A stretch of 64,000 nucleotides of DNA. Source: Foetidibacter luteolus. GTDB lineage: Bacteria > Bacteroidota > Bacteroidia > Chitinophagales > Chitinophagaceae. Location: the NCBI RefSeq assembly GCF_009650435.1, contig NZ_VVIP01000079.1, forward strand, positions 1 to 64,000. The letters run 5' to 3'. This document shows, piece after piece, positions 17,057-26,220 of the stretch. The translations under genes and the position numbers were made by a program. How positions within the stretch are numbered: position 1 is the first letter of the stretch; the number at the start of each line of letters is the position of its first letter. The notes under the pieces are model-generated. The model was not told where the DNA came from. It ran no database searches and saw nothing but the letters and a program-made list of their open reading frames with translations.

Positions 17057-17827
17057 ATGACCGACAACAATTTTAAGATTACATACGATTTATCCTACAA
17101 ATTAAGTGGACTAAATGAAGAGGATGCATTAAAAGTTGTAGCGGAAGATTATGCCGGTAAGGCCGTTTTTTCCAGCAGTTTTAGCTGGGAGGACCAAGCC
17201 ATATCCCACATGATACTTACTAACCAGTTGCCTATAGAAATTTTTACCATTGATACCGGCCGCATGTTCGACGAAACTTATTACGTATGGAGCAGGACCA
17301 ATGAAAAGTATCATACCAAAATAAAAGCGTACTATCCCAATAACGAAGACCTGGAAAAATACCTGCAGCAAAACGGGCCCAACGCGTTTTATGAATCTGT
17401 TGACCTGCGTAAAGGCTGCTGCCATATCAGGAAGGTGGAACCATTGAAGAGGGCGCTGGCTGGTAATGAAATCTGGGTAACAGGCCTTCGTGCAGAACAC
17501 TCCCCTGAACGTAAGCAATTAAGCCAGGTAGAGTGGGATGAAGCCAACAAAATCATCAAATTTCATCCTTTGCTGTACTGGACAACAGAACAGCTAACCA
17601 GCTATATCTATAAAAACAATATCCCTTACAATACACTTCATAACAAAGGTTTCGTAAGCATTGGCTGCGCACCTTGTACCAGGGCCGTTAAACCGGGAGA
17701 AGATTTTCGTGCCGGCCGCTGGTGGTGGGAAGACAGGAATTCTAAAGAATGCGGCCTGCATTCCACTACGGCGGAACATGCCACCGCTACAATAGGCGAA
17801 GAGGCAGATATAGCAAAAGCAGTTTAA
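17057..17827 (+). CDS. cysH: Adenylylsulfate (APS/PAPS) reductase
   Basis: This 256-residue cytoplasmic enzyme reduces activated sulfate to sulfite with thioredoxin or glutaredoxin as donor. The nucleotide loop SSSFSWEDQ is at 39-47. The paired cysteines C121-C122 (KGCCHIRKVEPL) and C204/C207 (GCAPCTRA) form the CC...CxxC set that binds a 4Fe-4S cluster and marks the APS-using, plant/bacterial assimilatory type. The catalytic Cys is C232 in ECGLH near the C-terminus. The presence of the cluster cysteines means APS kinase is not required, and none is seen here. It is the first structural gene after the cysteine-rich leader and lies 25 bp before the methyltransferase gene. ATP sulfurylase genes (cysD/cysN) are not in the window. 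Confidence 0.95.
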   Translation: MTDNNFKITYDLSYKLSGLNEEDALKVVAEDYAGKAVFSSSFSWEDQAISHMILTNQLPIEIFTIDTGRMFDETYYVWSRTNEKYHTKIKAYYPNNEDLEKYLQQNGPNAFYESVDLRKGCCHIRKVEPLKRALAGNEIWVTGLRAEHSPERKQLSQVEWDEANKIIKFHPLLYWTTEQLTSYIYKNNIPYNTLHNKGFVSIGCAPCTRAVKPGEDFRAGRWWWEDRNSKECGLHSTTAEHATATIGEEADIAKAV

Positions 17828-17852
17828 TCTTAAAAAGGGTTTAGAGTAAAAC

Positions 17853-18749
17853 GTGTTACATAACGGAAAAAATAGAAAGTTTAGCGCACCGGCTTCATTG
17901 CTGAAGGATGGTGGTGTATACCTTATAGGCGCCGGCCCCGGCGATCCCTCACTGATTACCGTTAAAGCAGCCAAGGCGCTGGCTTTGGCGGATGTGGTTA
18001 TTACAGACAGGCTGGTAAGCAGGGAAATTATCGATGAATATGTTTCCCCTTCCGCTATTGTGGTAGAAGCAGGCAAGCAGGGCGGCTCTACAGCTTCTGT
18101 GCCCCAGTACGAGATTAACGAGTTGCTGGTGCAGTATGCCAAAGAATACAAAACAGTAGTTCGCTTAAAGGGTGGCGATACAGCCATCTTCTCCAACATA
18201 CTGGACGAGCTGATAGCGCTTAACAACGAGAATATACCTTACCAAATCATACCTGGCATAACTGCTGCATCCGGCGCTTCGGCGTATACTGGTGTTCCGT
18301 TAACAGCAAGGGGGTTCTCTACTGGTGTAAGAATTCTTACCTATTACAAGAATACAGTAATAGCATCGTCTGAGTGGAAACAGATGGCAGGCTTCAACGA
18401 CACTTTGTTATTCTATATGAGCGGGAAGTCGTTGTACGAAATAGTAAGCAACTTGTTACAGGCAGGTGCAGATTCTTCTATACCCTTTATAGTGGTGGAG
18501 CAGGCTACCACACCTAACCAGCAGGTGTACCAGTGTACATTGCATGATTTTTACCAGGATGGATTTGAACGGGAGTTTGCAAGCCCTTCGCTGGTTATTA
18601 TCGGTAAGGTGGCTGCACTGTACGAGCAGTTTGCATGGCTACCCAATAACAACAAACAAGGCAATTATTTCAAACCGCTGGAGCGGCACCCTGAACTGAT
18701 TGAATTAATAAATGATTTTCAAAAAGAGGCAAATGTTAGCAGAGCTTAA
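17853..18749 (+). CDS. cobA: Uroporphyrinogen-III C-methyltransferase
   Basis: This 298-residue protein of the SUMT family methylates uroporphyrinogen III at C2 and C7 to give precorrin-2, the first step to sirohaem, the cofactor of the sulfite reductase encoded next. The SAM-binding loop VYLIGAGPGDPSLIT is at 22-36. The motif VRLKGGDTAIF (about 107-117) is the family's RLKGGDPFIF signature in a changed form, Pro-Phe being Thr-Ala. QIIPGITAASGASAYTGVPLT follows, again typical. The start is GTG at 17853, 25 bp after cysH, with no better ATG. The 3' end overlaps the start of cysJ by 17 bp, so the three genes form a coupled operon. The C-terminal 30 residues extend past the usual end of the methyltransferase fold. 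Confidence 0.92.
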   Translation: MLHNGKNRKFSAPASLLKDGGVYLIGAGPGDPSLITVKAAKALALADVVITDRLVSREIIDEYVSPSAIVVEAGKQGGSTASVPQYEINELLVQYAKEYKTVVRLKGGDTAIFSNILDELIALNNENIPYQIIPGITAASGASAYTGVPLTARGFSTGVRILTYYKNTVIASSEWKQMAGFNDTLLFYMSGKSLYEIVSNLLQAGADSSIPFIVVEQATTPNQQVYQCTLHDFYQDGFEREFASPSLVIIGKVAALYEQFAWLPNNNKQGNYFKPLERHPELIELINDFQKEANVSRA

Positions 18750-20454
18750 ACTACAAACTTTTCGTGAACTGGTTAAGAATGCATCACGTGATGAGCTCAT
18801 TTGGATGAGCGGCTACCTGAGTGCATTAACAGCCGGCGTACAGCCGGAAACCGCACCCGCCATTGTTGCACAGGCAGCAGCGCCGGCGCTGGAAAATTGC
18901 ACTGTGCTTTACGGCACAGAAACCGGTAATTCCAAGAAAGTGGCTACCGATTTTAGTACCAGGCTTAAAAAGCAAGGTGTGCCGGTTAAACTGAAAAGCC
19001 TTGACCAATACCGCGTTAACGATTTGCAGAAAGAATCCTGCCTGTTGGTAGTAATGAGCACGCAGGGCGATGGGGAACCGCCAGCCGCCGCTAAGAAATT
19101 TTACGATTACCTGTTGCAGAATACCCCTTCTTTGAGTAATGTAAAATATGGTGTGTTGGCATTGGGCGATTCTGCCTACCCGCTGTTTTGTAAAGCCGGT
19201 GAAGATGTAGATGTACGGCTTAATGAATTGGGCGCACAGCGCATCATACCGCTGAGAAAATGTGATACCGATTTTGAAGATGAAGCCAACCAGTGGATTG
19301 ATGAATTAATCAACACTTCTTTAAGTAAGTCTTCAGGCACAACTGCTTCAGCGCCGGTTAAAGCCAAGCCTGCCAAAACCGGTAAAAAAATATACGATGG
19401 AACCGTGGTTACCACTGTTAACCTTAACGACAGGGGTTCTGCCAAAGAAACTTATCACATAGAATTGGCTGCGGAAGAAGTTATTGAGTACGAGCCGGGC
19501 GATTCCGTTGGCATCATCGCTTTTAATAAACTGTCTGTTGTTTCCAAAGTAATTGAGTTGCTGGGCGCCAACCCGCAGCAGGAGTATCTTTTCCGGGAAC
19601 AGTCCGCCACATTGCAGGAACTGCTTGGCAGCAAAATAAATATTCAGCACATGCCTGAGCGTGTGGTGCAGGCTTATGCCAAACTGGTGGGCAAAGAGAT
19701 ACCTAACATCAAAATGGACCTGGTGGACTTATTACGCATTTATCCTTGTGATAACTGCGACAATAACCTGGATGTACAACGCCTTGTTGCTATCCTTGAG
19801 CCAATTGCCCCGAGGTTGTATTCGGTATCATCTGCCCCTGGTGCGCATGGTGAAAACGAGGTGCATATTACCGTTAGCCGCAGCCGCTTTAATGTTGATG
19901 GACATGAACGTTTCGGTTTGTGCAGCGATTATCTTTCTACATTAAACGAAGGCGACAATATTAAATTTTACGTTCAGAAAAACAATGCTTTCCGCCTGCC
20001 TGCCGCCGAAGCAGACATGATTATGATTGGCCCGGGTACAGGTATTGCGCCGTTCCGCTCCTTTCTGTCAGAGCGTGATGCGCAGGGCGCCGGTGGCCGT
20101 AACTGGCTGTTCTTTGGCGAGCAACATTTTGTAACTGACTTCCTCTATCAAACTGATCTGCAGGCCTTGTTTGAAACGGGTGTGTTAACCAAACTGAACA
20201 CAGCCTTTTCACGTGACCAGCAGGAAAAGATATATGTGCAGCACCGCATGCTGGAAAAAGCTGATGAACTGTATGCATGGATTGAAAGCGGCGCCCATAT
20301 TTATGTTTGCGGAAGCAAAGACCCCATGAGTGTAGATGTAGAGTACGCGTTGATTGATATTATCTCTGAGAAAGGAAACATCAGCAAAGTTGCCGCTGCG
20401 GAATACCTGCATGCGATGCATGAAAACGGAAGGTATCATAAGGATGTGTACTAG
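18733..20454 (+). CDS. cysJ: Sulfite reductase (NADPH) flavoprotein, alpha subunit
   Basis: A 573-residue diflavin reductase that passes electrons from NADPH through FAD and FMN to the haemoprotein subunit. Domain order: a short N-terminal helix pair; flavodoxin domain from about residue 55 (VLYGTETGNSKKVA, STQGDGEPP, LALGDSAYPLFCKAG); linker; FAD domain (RLYSVSSAP, then GLCSDYLSTL); NADPH domain (MIGPGTGIAPFRSFLSERDA, then IYVCGSKDPMSVDVE). The C-terminus, GRYHKDVY, is the usual one ending in an aromatic residue. The start at 18733 was chosen because AAAGAGGC precedes it and the N-terminus MLAELKL suits the family; a start at 18712 is also open. The gene overlaps cobA by 17 bp. A repeat-filled gap of 384 bp separates it from cysI. 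Confidence 0.93.
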   Translation: MLAELKLQTFRELVKNASRDELIWMSGYLSALTAGVQPETAPAIVAQAAAPALENCTVLYGTETGNSKKVATDFSTRLKKQGVPVKLKSLDQYRVNDLQKESCLLVVMSTQGDGEPPAAAKKFYDYLLQNTPSLSNVKYGVLALGDSAYPLFCKAGEDVDVRLNELGAQRIIPLRKCDTDFEDEANQWIDELINTSLSKSSGTTASAPVKAKPAKTGKKIYDGTVVTTVNLNDRGSAKETYHIELAAEEVIEYEPGDSVGIIAFNKLSVVSKVIELLGANPQQEYLFREQSATLQELLGSKINIQHMPERVVQAYAKLVGKEIPNIKMDLVDLLRIYPCDNCDNNLDVQRLVAILEPIAPRLYSVSSAPGAHGENEVHITVSRSRFNVDGHERFGLCSDYLSTLNEGDNIKFYVQKNNAFRLPAAEADMIMIGPGTGIAPFRSFLSERDAQGAGGRNWLFFGEQHFVTDFLYQTDLQALFETGVLTKLNTAFSRDQQEKIYVQHRMLEKADELYAWIESGAHIYVCGSKDPMSVDVEYALIDIISEKGNISKVAAAEYLHAMHENGRYHKDVY

Positions 20455-20838
20455 TAGTGAGTAGTGAGTGGGAGCTTTCCATCTACATTCAAAATTCCTT
20501 GCTCCTTGTTCGATATTTTTTCGTGAATGGTCAATGGTGAATACCGGATTTTGATAAAGTAACTGTATTTATTTTACTTTTTGACCCCTTTGACTTTCTG
20601 TCTTAATGACTTTTTTTATGGGCCCGGCAGGAGGAACTACTATGAGGCGTCCCTTGGGTCGCACTCTTGTACGTCCGGAGCTCTATTGACCAGGGCTGCA
20701 CGTGCTGAATAGAGAACAAGGCGTACAAGTGAGTGACACAACGATGCCCGATAGCAGCAATCCAGCCCGGACAAAAATATATTGTATAGTTCCGTTAACA
20801 TGGAACATTAAACATTGAACAATCCAACAACAACAGAT
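20455..20838. repeat. Repeat insertion cluster between cysJ and cysI
   Basis: This gap in the sulfur locus holds a family B fragment at 20455-20545 (AGTAGTGAGTAGTGAGTGGG, then CAAAATTCCTTGCTCCTTGT and TCGATATTTTTTCGTGA), a family A copy at 20611-20680 (TTATGGGCCCGGCAGGAGGA to GGTCGCACTCTTGTAC) and a reversed partial family A piece at 20722-20765. A small hairpin, GTTCC/GGAAC, lies at 20789-20806. Just before cysI is ACAATCCAACAA (20818-20829), the same 12-mer that precedes cysH at 17030-17041. Confidence 0.75.
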
Positions 20839-22494
20839 ATGTCTCAAAACGAATCTCCGGTAGAAAGGATAAAAAAGAACAGTCATGGTTTGCGGGGCAC
20901 TTTAAAAGAAAGCCTGAAGGATGAGCATACCGGCGCCATAAGAGAAGATGACCAGTCGCTGATAAAATTTCACGGTATGTATATGCAGGACGACCGTGAC
21001 AGGAGGGAAGAACGTGCCGCCAAAAAGCTGGAACGTTTATATTCTTTTATGATACGCCTGCGCCTGCCTGGCGGCCTGTTAAAACCAAACGAATGGGTTG
21101 GGTTGCATCATATTGCCGGCGAACATACAACCGGCGTTATTAAAATTACTACCCGGCAAACAGTGCAGTTGCACGGCATATTGAAATCTCACATAAAACC
21201 CACCATTAAGGCGTTTGACCAGATGCGCCTTGATTCTATTGCCGCATGTGGAGATGTGAACAGGAATGTTACCTGCAGCGCACATCCATCTTACTCGCCG
21301 ATATTCCAGGAGATATTTGAGTACGCAGATAAAATAAGTTACGAGCTGTTGCCAAAAACAAGGGCGTATTATGAAGTGTGGCTGGACGAAGAAAAACTGG
21401 CTGAAGTAAACGAAGAAGACCCGCTGTACCAGGACCGCTACCTGCCAAGGAAATTTAAAATAGCGGTAGCCGTGCCGCCTTATAATGATGTGGACATTTT
21501 TACCAACGATGCCGGCTTAATTGCTGTTGTTGAAAAAGGGAAACTTACAGGGTTTAATGTAACTGCAGGCGGCGGCCTGGGCACTACACATGGTAACCCT
21601 GATACTTACCCCAGGCTGGCAGATGTGCTGGGATACGTAAGCAAAGAGGATGCGATTAAAGCTTTGTACGCTATAGCTACTGTACAACGTGATTATGGCA
21701 ACAGGAGCGACAGGAAACTATCGCGGCTGAAATACACCATTGATAAAATGGGGCTGCCTGCCTTTAAAGCCGAAGTGGAAAAAAGGCTGGGGTTTGATTT
21801 TGAAACGCCGCGTAAAGCAGATTTGAAATTCAGGCATGATGAGTATGGCTGGCATAAAAACCACCAGGGCTTGTGGTACTATACCGCATTTGTTGAAAGT
21901 GGGCGTGTGCTGGATACGGAAGAGGTACAATTGAAGCAGGCATTTTTGGAAATTGCGCAGGCGGAAAAAGCCAACTTCAGGTTTACCTGTAACCAGAATT
22001 TGATTGTAGCCGATATTAAAGAAGAAGACAAGGCATTTGTAGAAAACATACTGTCCACGTATGGCGTAATAGCCAATACGGAAAAAGCTTCACCGGTACG
22101 CCGGAATGCATTGGCCTGCGTGGCATTTAATACCTGCCCGCTGGCTTTGGCCGAGGCGCAACGTTACCTGCCTTCGCTCATCACCAAAGTGGAAGAACTG
22201 ATGGGTAAGCACAAAATTCAGCAGGAAGGCATCAGCATCCGCATGACGGGATGCCCGAATGGTTGCGCAAGGCCTTATATTTCAGAGATAGGCTTTGTGG
22301 GCACCAACTATGGCCGTTACAACCTGCACCTGGGCTCGGACGTGATAGGTACAAGGCTGAACAAGTTCTACAAGGAAAACCTGGATGAAGAGCAGATACT
22401 GGCTGAACTGGATGGCTTGTTTGGCAGGTATAGTTCCGGAAGGAAGAAGAAAGAATCTTTTGGTGATTTTGTAGTTCGTGAAGGCATAGTGTAG
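20839..22494 (+). CDS. cysI: Sulfite reductase (NADPH) haemoprotein, beta subunit
   Basis: A 551-residue subunit that carries sirohaem coupled to a 4Fe-4S cluster and reduces sulfite to sulfide with six electrons from CysJ. The start ATG at 20839 (MSQNESPVERIK) fits the family; the longer frame from 20815 adds only eight residues. The duplicated ferredoxin-like half-domains are visible (GLHHIAGEHTTGVIKITTRQ and, later, FRFTCNQNLIVADI). Cluster ligands are C-x5-C in LACVAFNTCPL and C-x3-C in MTGCPNGCARP, both complete. Substrate-binding Arg/Lys segments such as GDVNRNVTCSAHP are present. It should act with cysJ, although a 384-bp repeat cluster now lies between them; whether they are still cotranscribed is open. 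Confidence 0.95.
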   Translation: MSQNESPVERIKKNSHGLRGTLKESLKDEHTGAIREDDQSLIKFHGMYMQDDRDRREERAAKKLERLYSFMIRLRLPGGLLKPNEWVGLHHIAGEHTTGVIKITTRQTVQLHGILKSHIKPTIKAFDQMRLDSIAACGDVNRNVTCSAHPSYSPIFQEIFEYADKISYELLPKTRAYYEVWLDEEKLAEVNEEDPLYQDRYLPRKFKIAVAVPPYNDVDIFTNDAGLIAVVEKGKLTGFNVTAGGGLGTTHGNPDTYPRLADVLGYVSKEDAIKALYAIATVQRDYGNRSDRKLSRLKYTIDKMGLPAFKAEVEKRLGFDFETPRKADLKFRHDEYGWHKNHQGLWYYTAFVESGRVLDTEEVQLKQAFLEIAQAEKANFRFTCNQNLIVADIKEEDKAFVENILSTYGVIANTEKASPVRRNALACVAFNTCPLALAEAQRYLPSLITKVEELMGKHKIQQEGISIRMTGCPNGCARPYISEIGFVGTNYGRYNLHLGSDVIGTRLNKFYKENLDEEQILAELDGLFGRYSSGRKKKESFGDFVVREGIV

Positions 22495-22583
22495 AATACT
22501 CAACAACAAATGATGAACGCTGAATGAAAGGCCACTTGCGCTTCACGTATCACGTTCACTTGCGTGCAGTAGTTATTAATACA

Positions 22584-23243
22584 ATGAGTGAAGAAGTAAT
22601 GCAAAACGAAATAAACCATACCAACAGCAACGTGAACACACTGTTCCCGGTTTTTTTAAAGCTGGAGCAGATGAAAGTGCTGTTGATTGGCGCAGGCAAT
22701 GTGGGGCTTGAAAAATTAACGGCTATTGTAAACAATGCCCCTGCTGCCAAAGTAACGGTAGTGGCCAAGGAGATTACACCAGCCTTTGCAGAACTTGCCA
22801 AAAATTTTGACAGCACTGTTACCGTTATCCAGGCACCGTATGATGCATCGTTTATGGATGCTGCCGATATTGTTATTTCCGCTATTAATGATCACGGGCT
22901 AAGCGCTGTTATAAGGAATGACGCCAAACAAAGGGGCAAGCTTATTAACGTAGCCGACAAACCCGGACTCTGCGATTTTTACCTGGGTTCCATTGTAACC
23001 AAAGGCAGCCTTAAATTGGCTATTTCCACCAACGGCAAATCTCCCACCGTTGCCAAAAGGTTAAAAGAGGTTTTTAACGAGCTGCTGCCCGGCGAACTGG
23101 AAGAAGTGCTGGACAACCTGCAGCAAATTCGTGAAGAGCTGAAAGGCGATTTTAGCCATAAAGTAAACGAGCTGAATAAGATAACCAAAACACTGGTAGA
23201 AAAAACCGCCCCTAAAGACGCGGAAGAGTATTGGTTTTTGTAA
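22584..23243 (+). CDS. Precorrin-2 dehydrogenase / sirohydrochlorin ferrochelatase
   Basis: A 219-residue protein matching the N-terminal half of CysG (Met8p type), which oxidises precorrin-2 with NAD and inserts iron to make sirohaem. The Rossmann motif MKVLLIGAGNVGLEKLTAIV lies near residue 32 onwards. KGSLKLAISTNGKSPTVAKRLKEVF in the second half is the family's dimer/active-site region with the conserved ISTNGKSP. It completes the cofactor pathway begun by the methyltransferase upstream. The start at 22584 (MSEEVMQNE) was chosen over 22524, whose extra residues overlap spacer-like DNA; 22599 is also possible. It ends 2 bp before the convergent hybrid sensor gene, with no obvious terminator between them. 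Confidence 0.9.
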   Translation: MSEEVMQNEINHTNSNVNTLFPVFLKLEQMKVLLIGAGNVGLEKLTAIVNNAPAAKVTVVAKEITPAFAELAKNFDSTVTVIQAPYDASFMDAADIVISAINDHGLSAVIRNDAKQRGKLINVADKPGLCDFYLGSIVTKGSLKLAISTNGKSPTVAKRLKEVFNELLPGELEEVLDNLQQIREELKGDFSHKVNELNKITKTLVEKTAPKDAEEYWFL

Positions 23244-23245
23244 CC

Positions 23246-25999
23246 TCATTTCTCCTTAAACTCCCTTGGCGTTACCCCGCACTTAGATTTAAACACCGTA
23301 GAAAAATAAGCCGGCGAACTAAAGCCTGTTTTGTAAGCCACTTCCGACACGGAATATTCGCCCTGGCTAAGGTAGTGTTTGGCTTTTTGCAGCCGGGCAT
23401 TTAAAATGTAGTCATTCACATTGTAACCTAACAAAGCCTTTACTTTACGGTACAACTGCACCCTCGATATACCCATATTACTACACAATTCATCAATGGT
23501 AAAGTTTTCATTGGCAATATTGTTTTCAATAATGGCGGTAAACTCGTTAATAAATTTTCGGTCAAGCTTTTTGGGTGCCTGGTTTTTGGTTTCCACGCTC
23601 AGCTCACTGGTATAGTGCTCCCGCAACAGTTCCCGGTTGCGCATTACGCTTTTAATAGTTTCCAGTAAAAAGTCAATGTTAAAAGGTTTTACAATGTAAG
23701 CGTCTGCCATATTCTTCATGCCTTCAATCTGTTGCTCAATGGTAGTTTTGGCGGTAAGCAGAATAACCGGTATGTGCGATGTGCGCATGTCATTTTTCAA
23801 CGTATTGGTTACAGCCATACCATCTTCCTTGCCGGGCAAAACGATATCGCAGATAACTATATCCGGAATATTGTCAAAAGCCTGTTGCAGGGCGGTCGTG
23901 GCATTCTCCGCGGTAAACACTTCATATTCAGGCTGTAGTTTTCCCTGTATAAAGTTCTTCAGGTCTGTATTGTCCTCTACAATCAGCACAGAGCGTGTAG
24001 TACCATTGCCAAATGTTGCCAGGCTGGATATGTCGGGTTGTATTTGTGTTTGCTGCAGTTCAGTGATAAATATCTTTTCATCCTGGTAAGCGTGGTGTTC
24101 CGTTTCTTTTCCCGTAAGCATCTCCTCTTTGGCAAGGTGGCCGGTACCGCTGTGCAGGGTAATTTCAAAACAGGTGCCTTTCCATTTTTCGCTGTTTACC
24201 TTAATGGTTCCTTTATGCAGGTTAATCAGTTCTTTGGAAAGTGAAAGTCCTAACCCGGCACCATGCTGGCTGGTAATTTCGTTCTGGTAAAAAAGTTCAA
24301 AAGCATGGTCCGCAGCATCAGGCAGCATACCGCTGCCATTATCTTCCACTTTAATAATTACGGTATTGCCTGCTGTATTTTTCTCAGTGGTTATATGTAT
24401 GTAACCGTTGTCCGCCGTAAACTTAAAAGCGTTGGAAAGCAGGTTAAAAATCACTTTGTCCATCATATTGGCATCAAACCACAGCATAATGTTTTTTTCT
24501 CTGCTGATAAGCCTGAAATCAATATTTCGCTTATGTGCCAGCCAGTTAAAAGGTTCCATTATCTCGGTAATAAAGTCGTTCAGGTTGTTTTCTGTTGCCC
24601 GCAGCTTTAGTTTATCCAGTTCAATTTTTCTAAAGTCCATCAACTGGTTTACCAGCCGCAGCAGGCGTATTACATTTTTCTGTACCAGCTTAAGGTGCTG
24701 CTGTATGGTAAAACTAAATTTACCGTTGTGCAAAATGTCCTCCAGCGGGGCGAGTATCAGTGTAAGAGGTGTCCTAAACTCGTGGGATATATTGGTAAAG
24801 AACTTAACCTTGGCTTCATGTGCCGCCCGGGCTTTTTCGCTCATTTCAATAATCTGTTGCTGCTGCTCTGTTATGGCTTTGTTTTTTTGTTCCAGGCTGC
24901 GGGTTATTTTCTTGTTTTCCCGCAGGTAATAAAATGCAACGCCGCCCAAAATCAATGCAATAACCAGGCTGCCCGCAATTACAAACAATACCGTGCTCTG
25001 GTTACGGTATATTTTACGCTGTTCATCAATCATTTGCTGCTGGCGTTCTATGTCGGCCTGCTGGCTGCTTATTTTGTCTGCCTGCAGCTTCATCAGGGTA
25101 ATGTTGGTAGAGTCTATAATAACCGTTTGCAGCACATTGTCTTTTTGAAAAGGCTGTTGGTTAAGCACCGCCATGGCAGTACGTATCGCTTCTTCACCGC
25201 CGGTAGGGTAAAGTGCGGTAGCTGTAAGAATTTTATTGCTCACCAGTTGAAGCCCGGTGTTGGGCAATCCATCCACACCTATAAACATCAGGTTGTTGTT
25301 GTCACCCTTTCGCTTAAAATATTCGTAAGAGCCCAATGCCATCATGTCGTTATGGGCAAATACCAGGTTAGCTTTTTGTTGCAGTTCGGGCGATACCTGG
25401 TTCAGCGCTTCTTCCACTTTTTCTATGCGCCAGTTGCCATAAACTTCCGCTATTATATGTATGTCTTTATGCGCTTTTACGCCATCATAAAATCCTCTTG
25501 CCCTTTCTATGGCTGGTGTTGAGCCCGGCAGCCCCATTACTTCAATAATGTTGCCTTTGCCCTGCAGCAGGTTGGCAGTGTATTCGCCGGCCCGTTTTCC
25601 TATTTCGTAGTTGTCGGCCCCTATATAAGCGGTGTAAAGGGATGATGATGTTTTCCTGTCAATTACAATTACCGGTGTGCCTTTATTGTAAATGTCTTCT
25701 ACAATGGTATTTAACGGTTTGGCTTCATTCGGGCTTACAATTAAAATGTCAATGCCTTCAGCGGTAAGTTCTTTAATCTGTTCAATCTGTTTTTCGCTGC
25801 TGTTGTCTGCGTCTTTGTATATCAGCTTGGCGTTGGGGTAAAAAGAAAGTTCACGGTGTATGCCGTCCAGCATGCTCTGCCGCCATTTGTCGCTGCCCAC
25901 GCATTGCGAAAACCCAATGGTGATGGGCCGCTTTTCTTTATCCCGGGCACAGCCTGTAAGCAGTAACAGGCAGGTTAGTATCGGTATGATGTTTTTCAT
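23246..25999 (-). CDS. Hybrid two-component sensor-regulator with periplasmic sugar-binding domain (fructose type)
   Basis: A 917-residue single-chain regulator. The start at 25999 gives a lipoprotein-like signal (MKNIIPILTCLLLLTGC). Next is a LacI/RbsB-like periplasmic binding domain, about 25-300 (ITIGFSQCVGSDKWRQS, FIGVDGLPNTG). A transmembrane helix near 340-365 (LFVIAGSLVIALILGGVAFY) leads to a histidine kinase (SHEFRTPLTLIL near 400; NLLSNAFKFT; DNGSGM; GAGLGLSLSKEL). A receiver domain (VLIVEDNTDL, DIVICDIVLPG, LLTAKT, KPF) and a C-terminal AraC helix-turn-helix with GFSSPAYFSTVFKSKCGVTPREF complete it. The same layout occurs in the Bacteroides fructose sensor that controls fructan genes. 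It is divergent from the porter-kinase-SusCD-GH32 genes, so it very likely senses fructose and activates them. Confidence 0.92.
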   Translation of the reverse strand: MKNIIPILTCLLLLTGCARDKEKRPITIGFSQCVGSDKWRQSMLDGIHRELSFYPNAKLIYKDADNSSEKQIEQIKELTAEGIDILIVSPNEAKPLNTIVEDIYNKGTPVIVIDRKTSSSLYTAYIGADNYEIGKRAGEYTANLLQGKGNIIEVMGLPGSTPAIERARGFYDGVKAHKDIHIIAEVYGNWRIEKVEEALNQVSPELQQKANLVFAHNDMMALGSYEYFKRKGDNNNLMFIGVDGLPNTGLQLVSNKILTATALYPTGGEEAIRTAMAVLNQQPFQKDNVLQTVIIDSTNITLMKLQADKISSQQADIERQQQMIDEQRKIYRNQSTVLFVIAGSLVIALILGGVAFYYLRENKKITRSLEQKNKAITEQQQQIIEMSEKARAAHEAKVKFFTNISHEFRTPLTLILAPLEDILHNGKFSFTIQQHLKLVQKNVIRLLRLVNQLMDFRKIELDKLKLRATENNLNDFITEIMEPFNWLAHKRNIDFRLISREKNIMLWFDANMMDKVIFNLLSNAFKFTADNGYIHITTEKNTAGNTVIIKVEDNGSGMLPDAADHAFELFYQNEITSQHGAGLGLSLSKELINLHKGTIKVNSEKWKGTCFEITLHSGTGHLAKEEMLTGKETEHHAYQDEKIFITELQQTQIQPDISSLATFGNGTTRSVLIVEDNTDLKNFIQGKLQPEYEVFTAENATTALQQAFDNIPDIVICDIVLPGKEDGMAVTNTLKNDMRTSHIPVILLTAKTTIEQQIEGMKNMADAYIVKPFNIDFLLETIKSVMRNRELLREHYTSELSVETKNQAPKKLDRKFINEFTAIIENNIANENFTIDELCSNMGISRVQLYRKVKALLGYNVNDYILNARLQKAKHYLSQGEYSVSEVAYKTGFSSPAYFSTVFKSKCGVTPREFKEK

Positions 26000-26130
26000 A
26001 CGGTTGTTGTAATAAGCAATCAATTCTTTCACAGCACAAAGATGCATACAAGTTTCAGGATAGTTATTGGTTTTATTAAACAAATCTGTTGGGCGCTTCC
26101 ATTCGCCATTTTCCATTAGTCATTGTATTT

Positions 26131-26220
26131 TCATGATACCAGCGACATAACTCCGTGGCATCGCCTGTTGCGTCGCAATCCTTTCATCGTCCGGTTCTTT
26201 GGGCCACTTTTCAGCCCGGG
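26131..26220 (-). repeat. Dispersed repeat, family A-prime, reversed copy
   Basis: The reverse strand reads CCCGGGCTGAAAAGTGGCCC, AAAGAACCGGACGATGAAAG, GATTGCGACGCAACAGGCGA and ends in ATGTCGCTGGTATCATGAAA. The same order occurs at 28551-28648. It shares the GCGACGCAA core and CCATGAAA/CATAAA end with family A. Confidence 0.7.
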
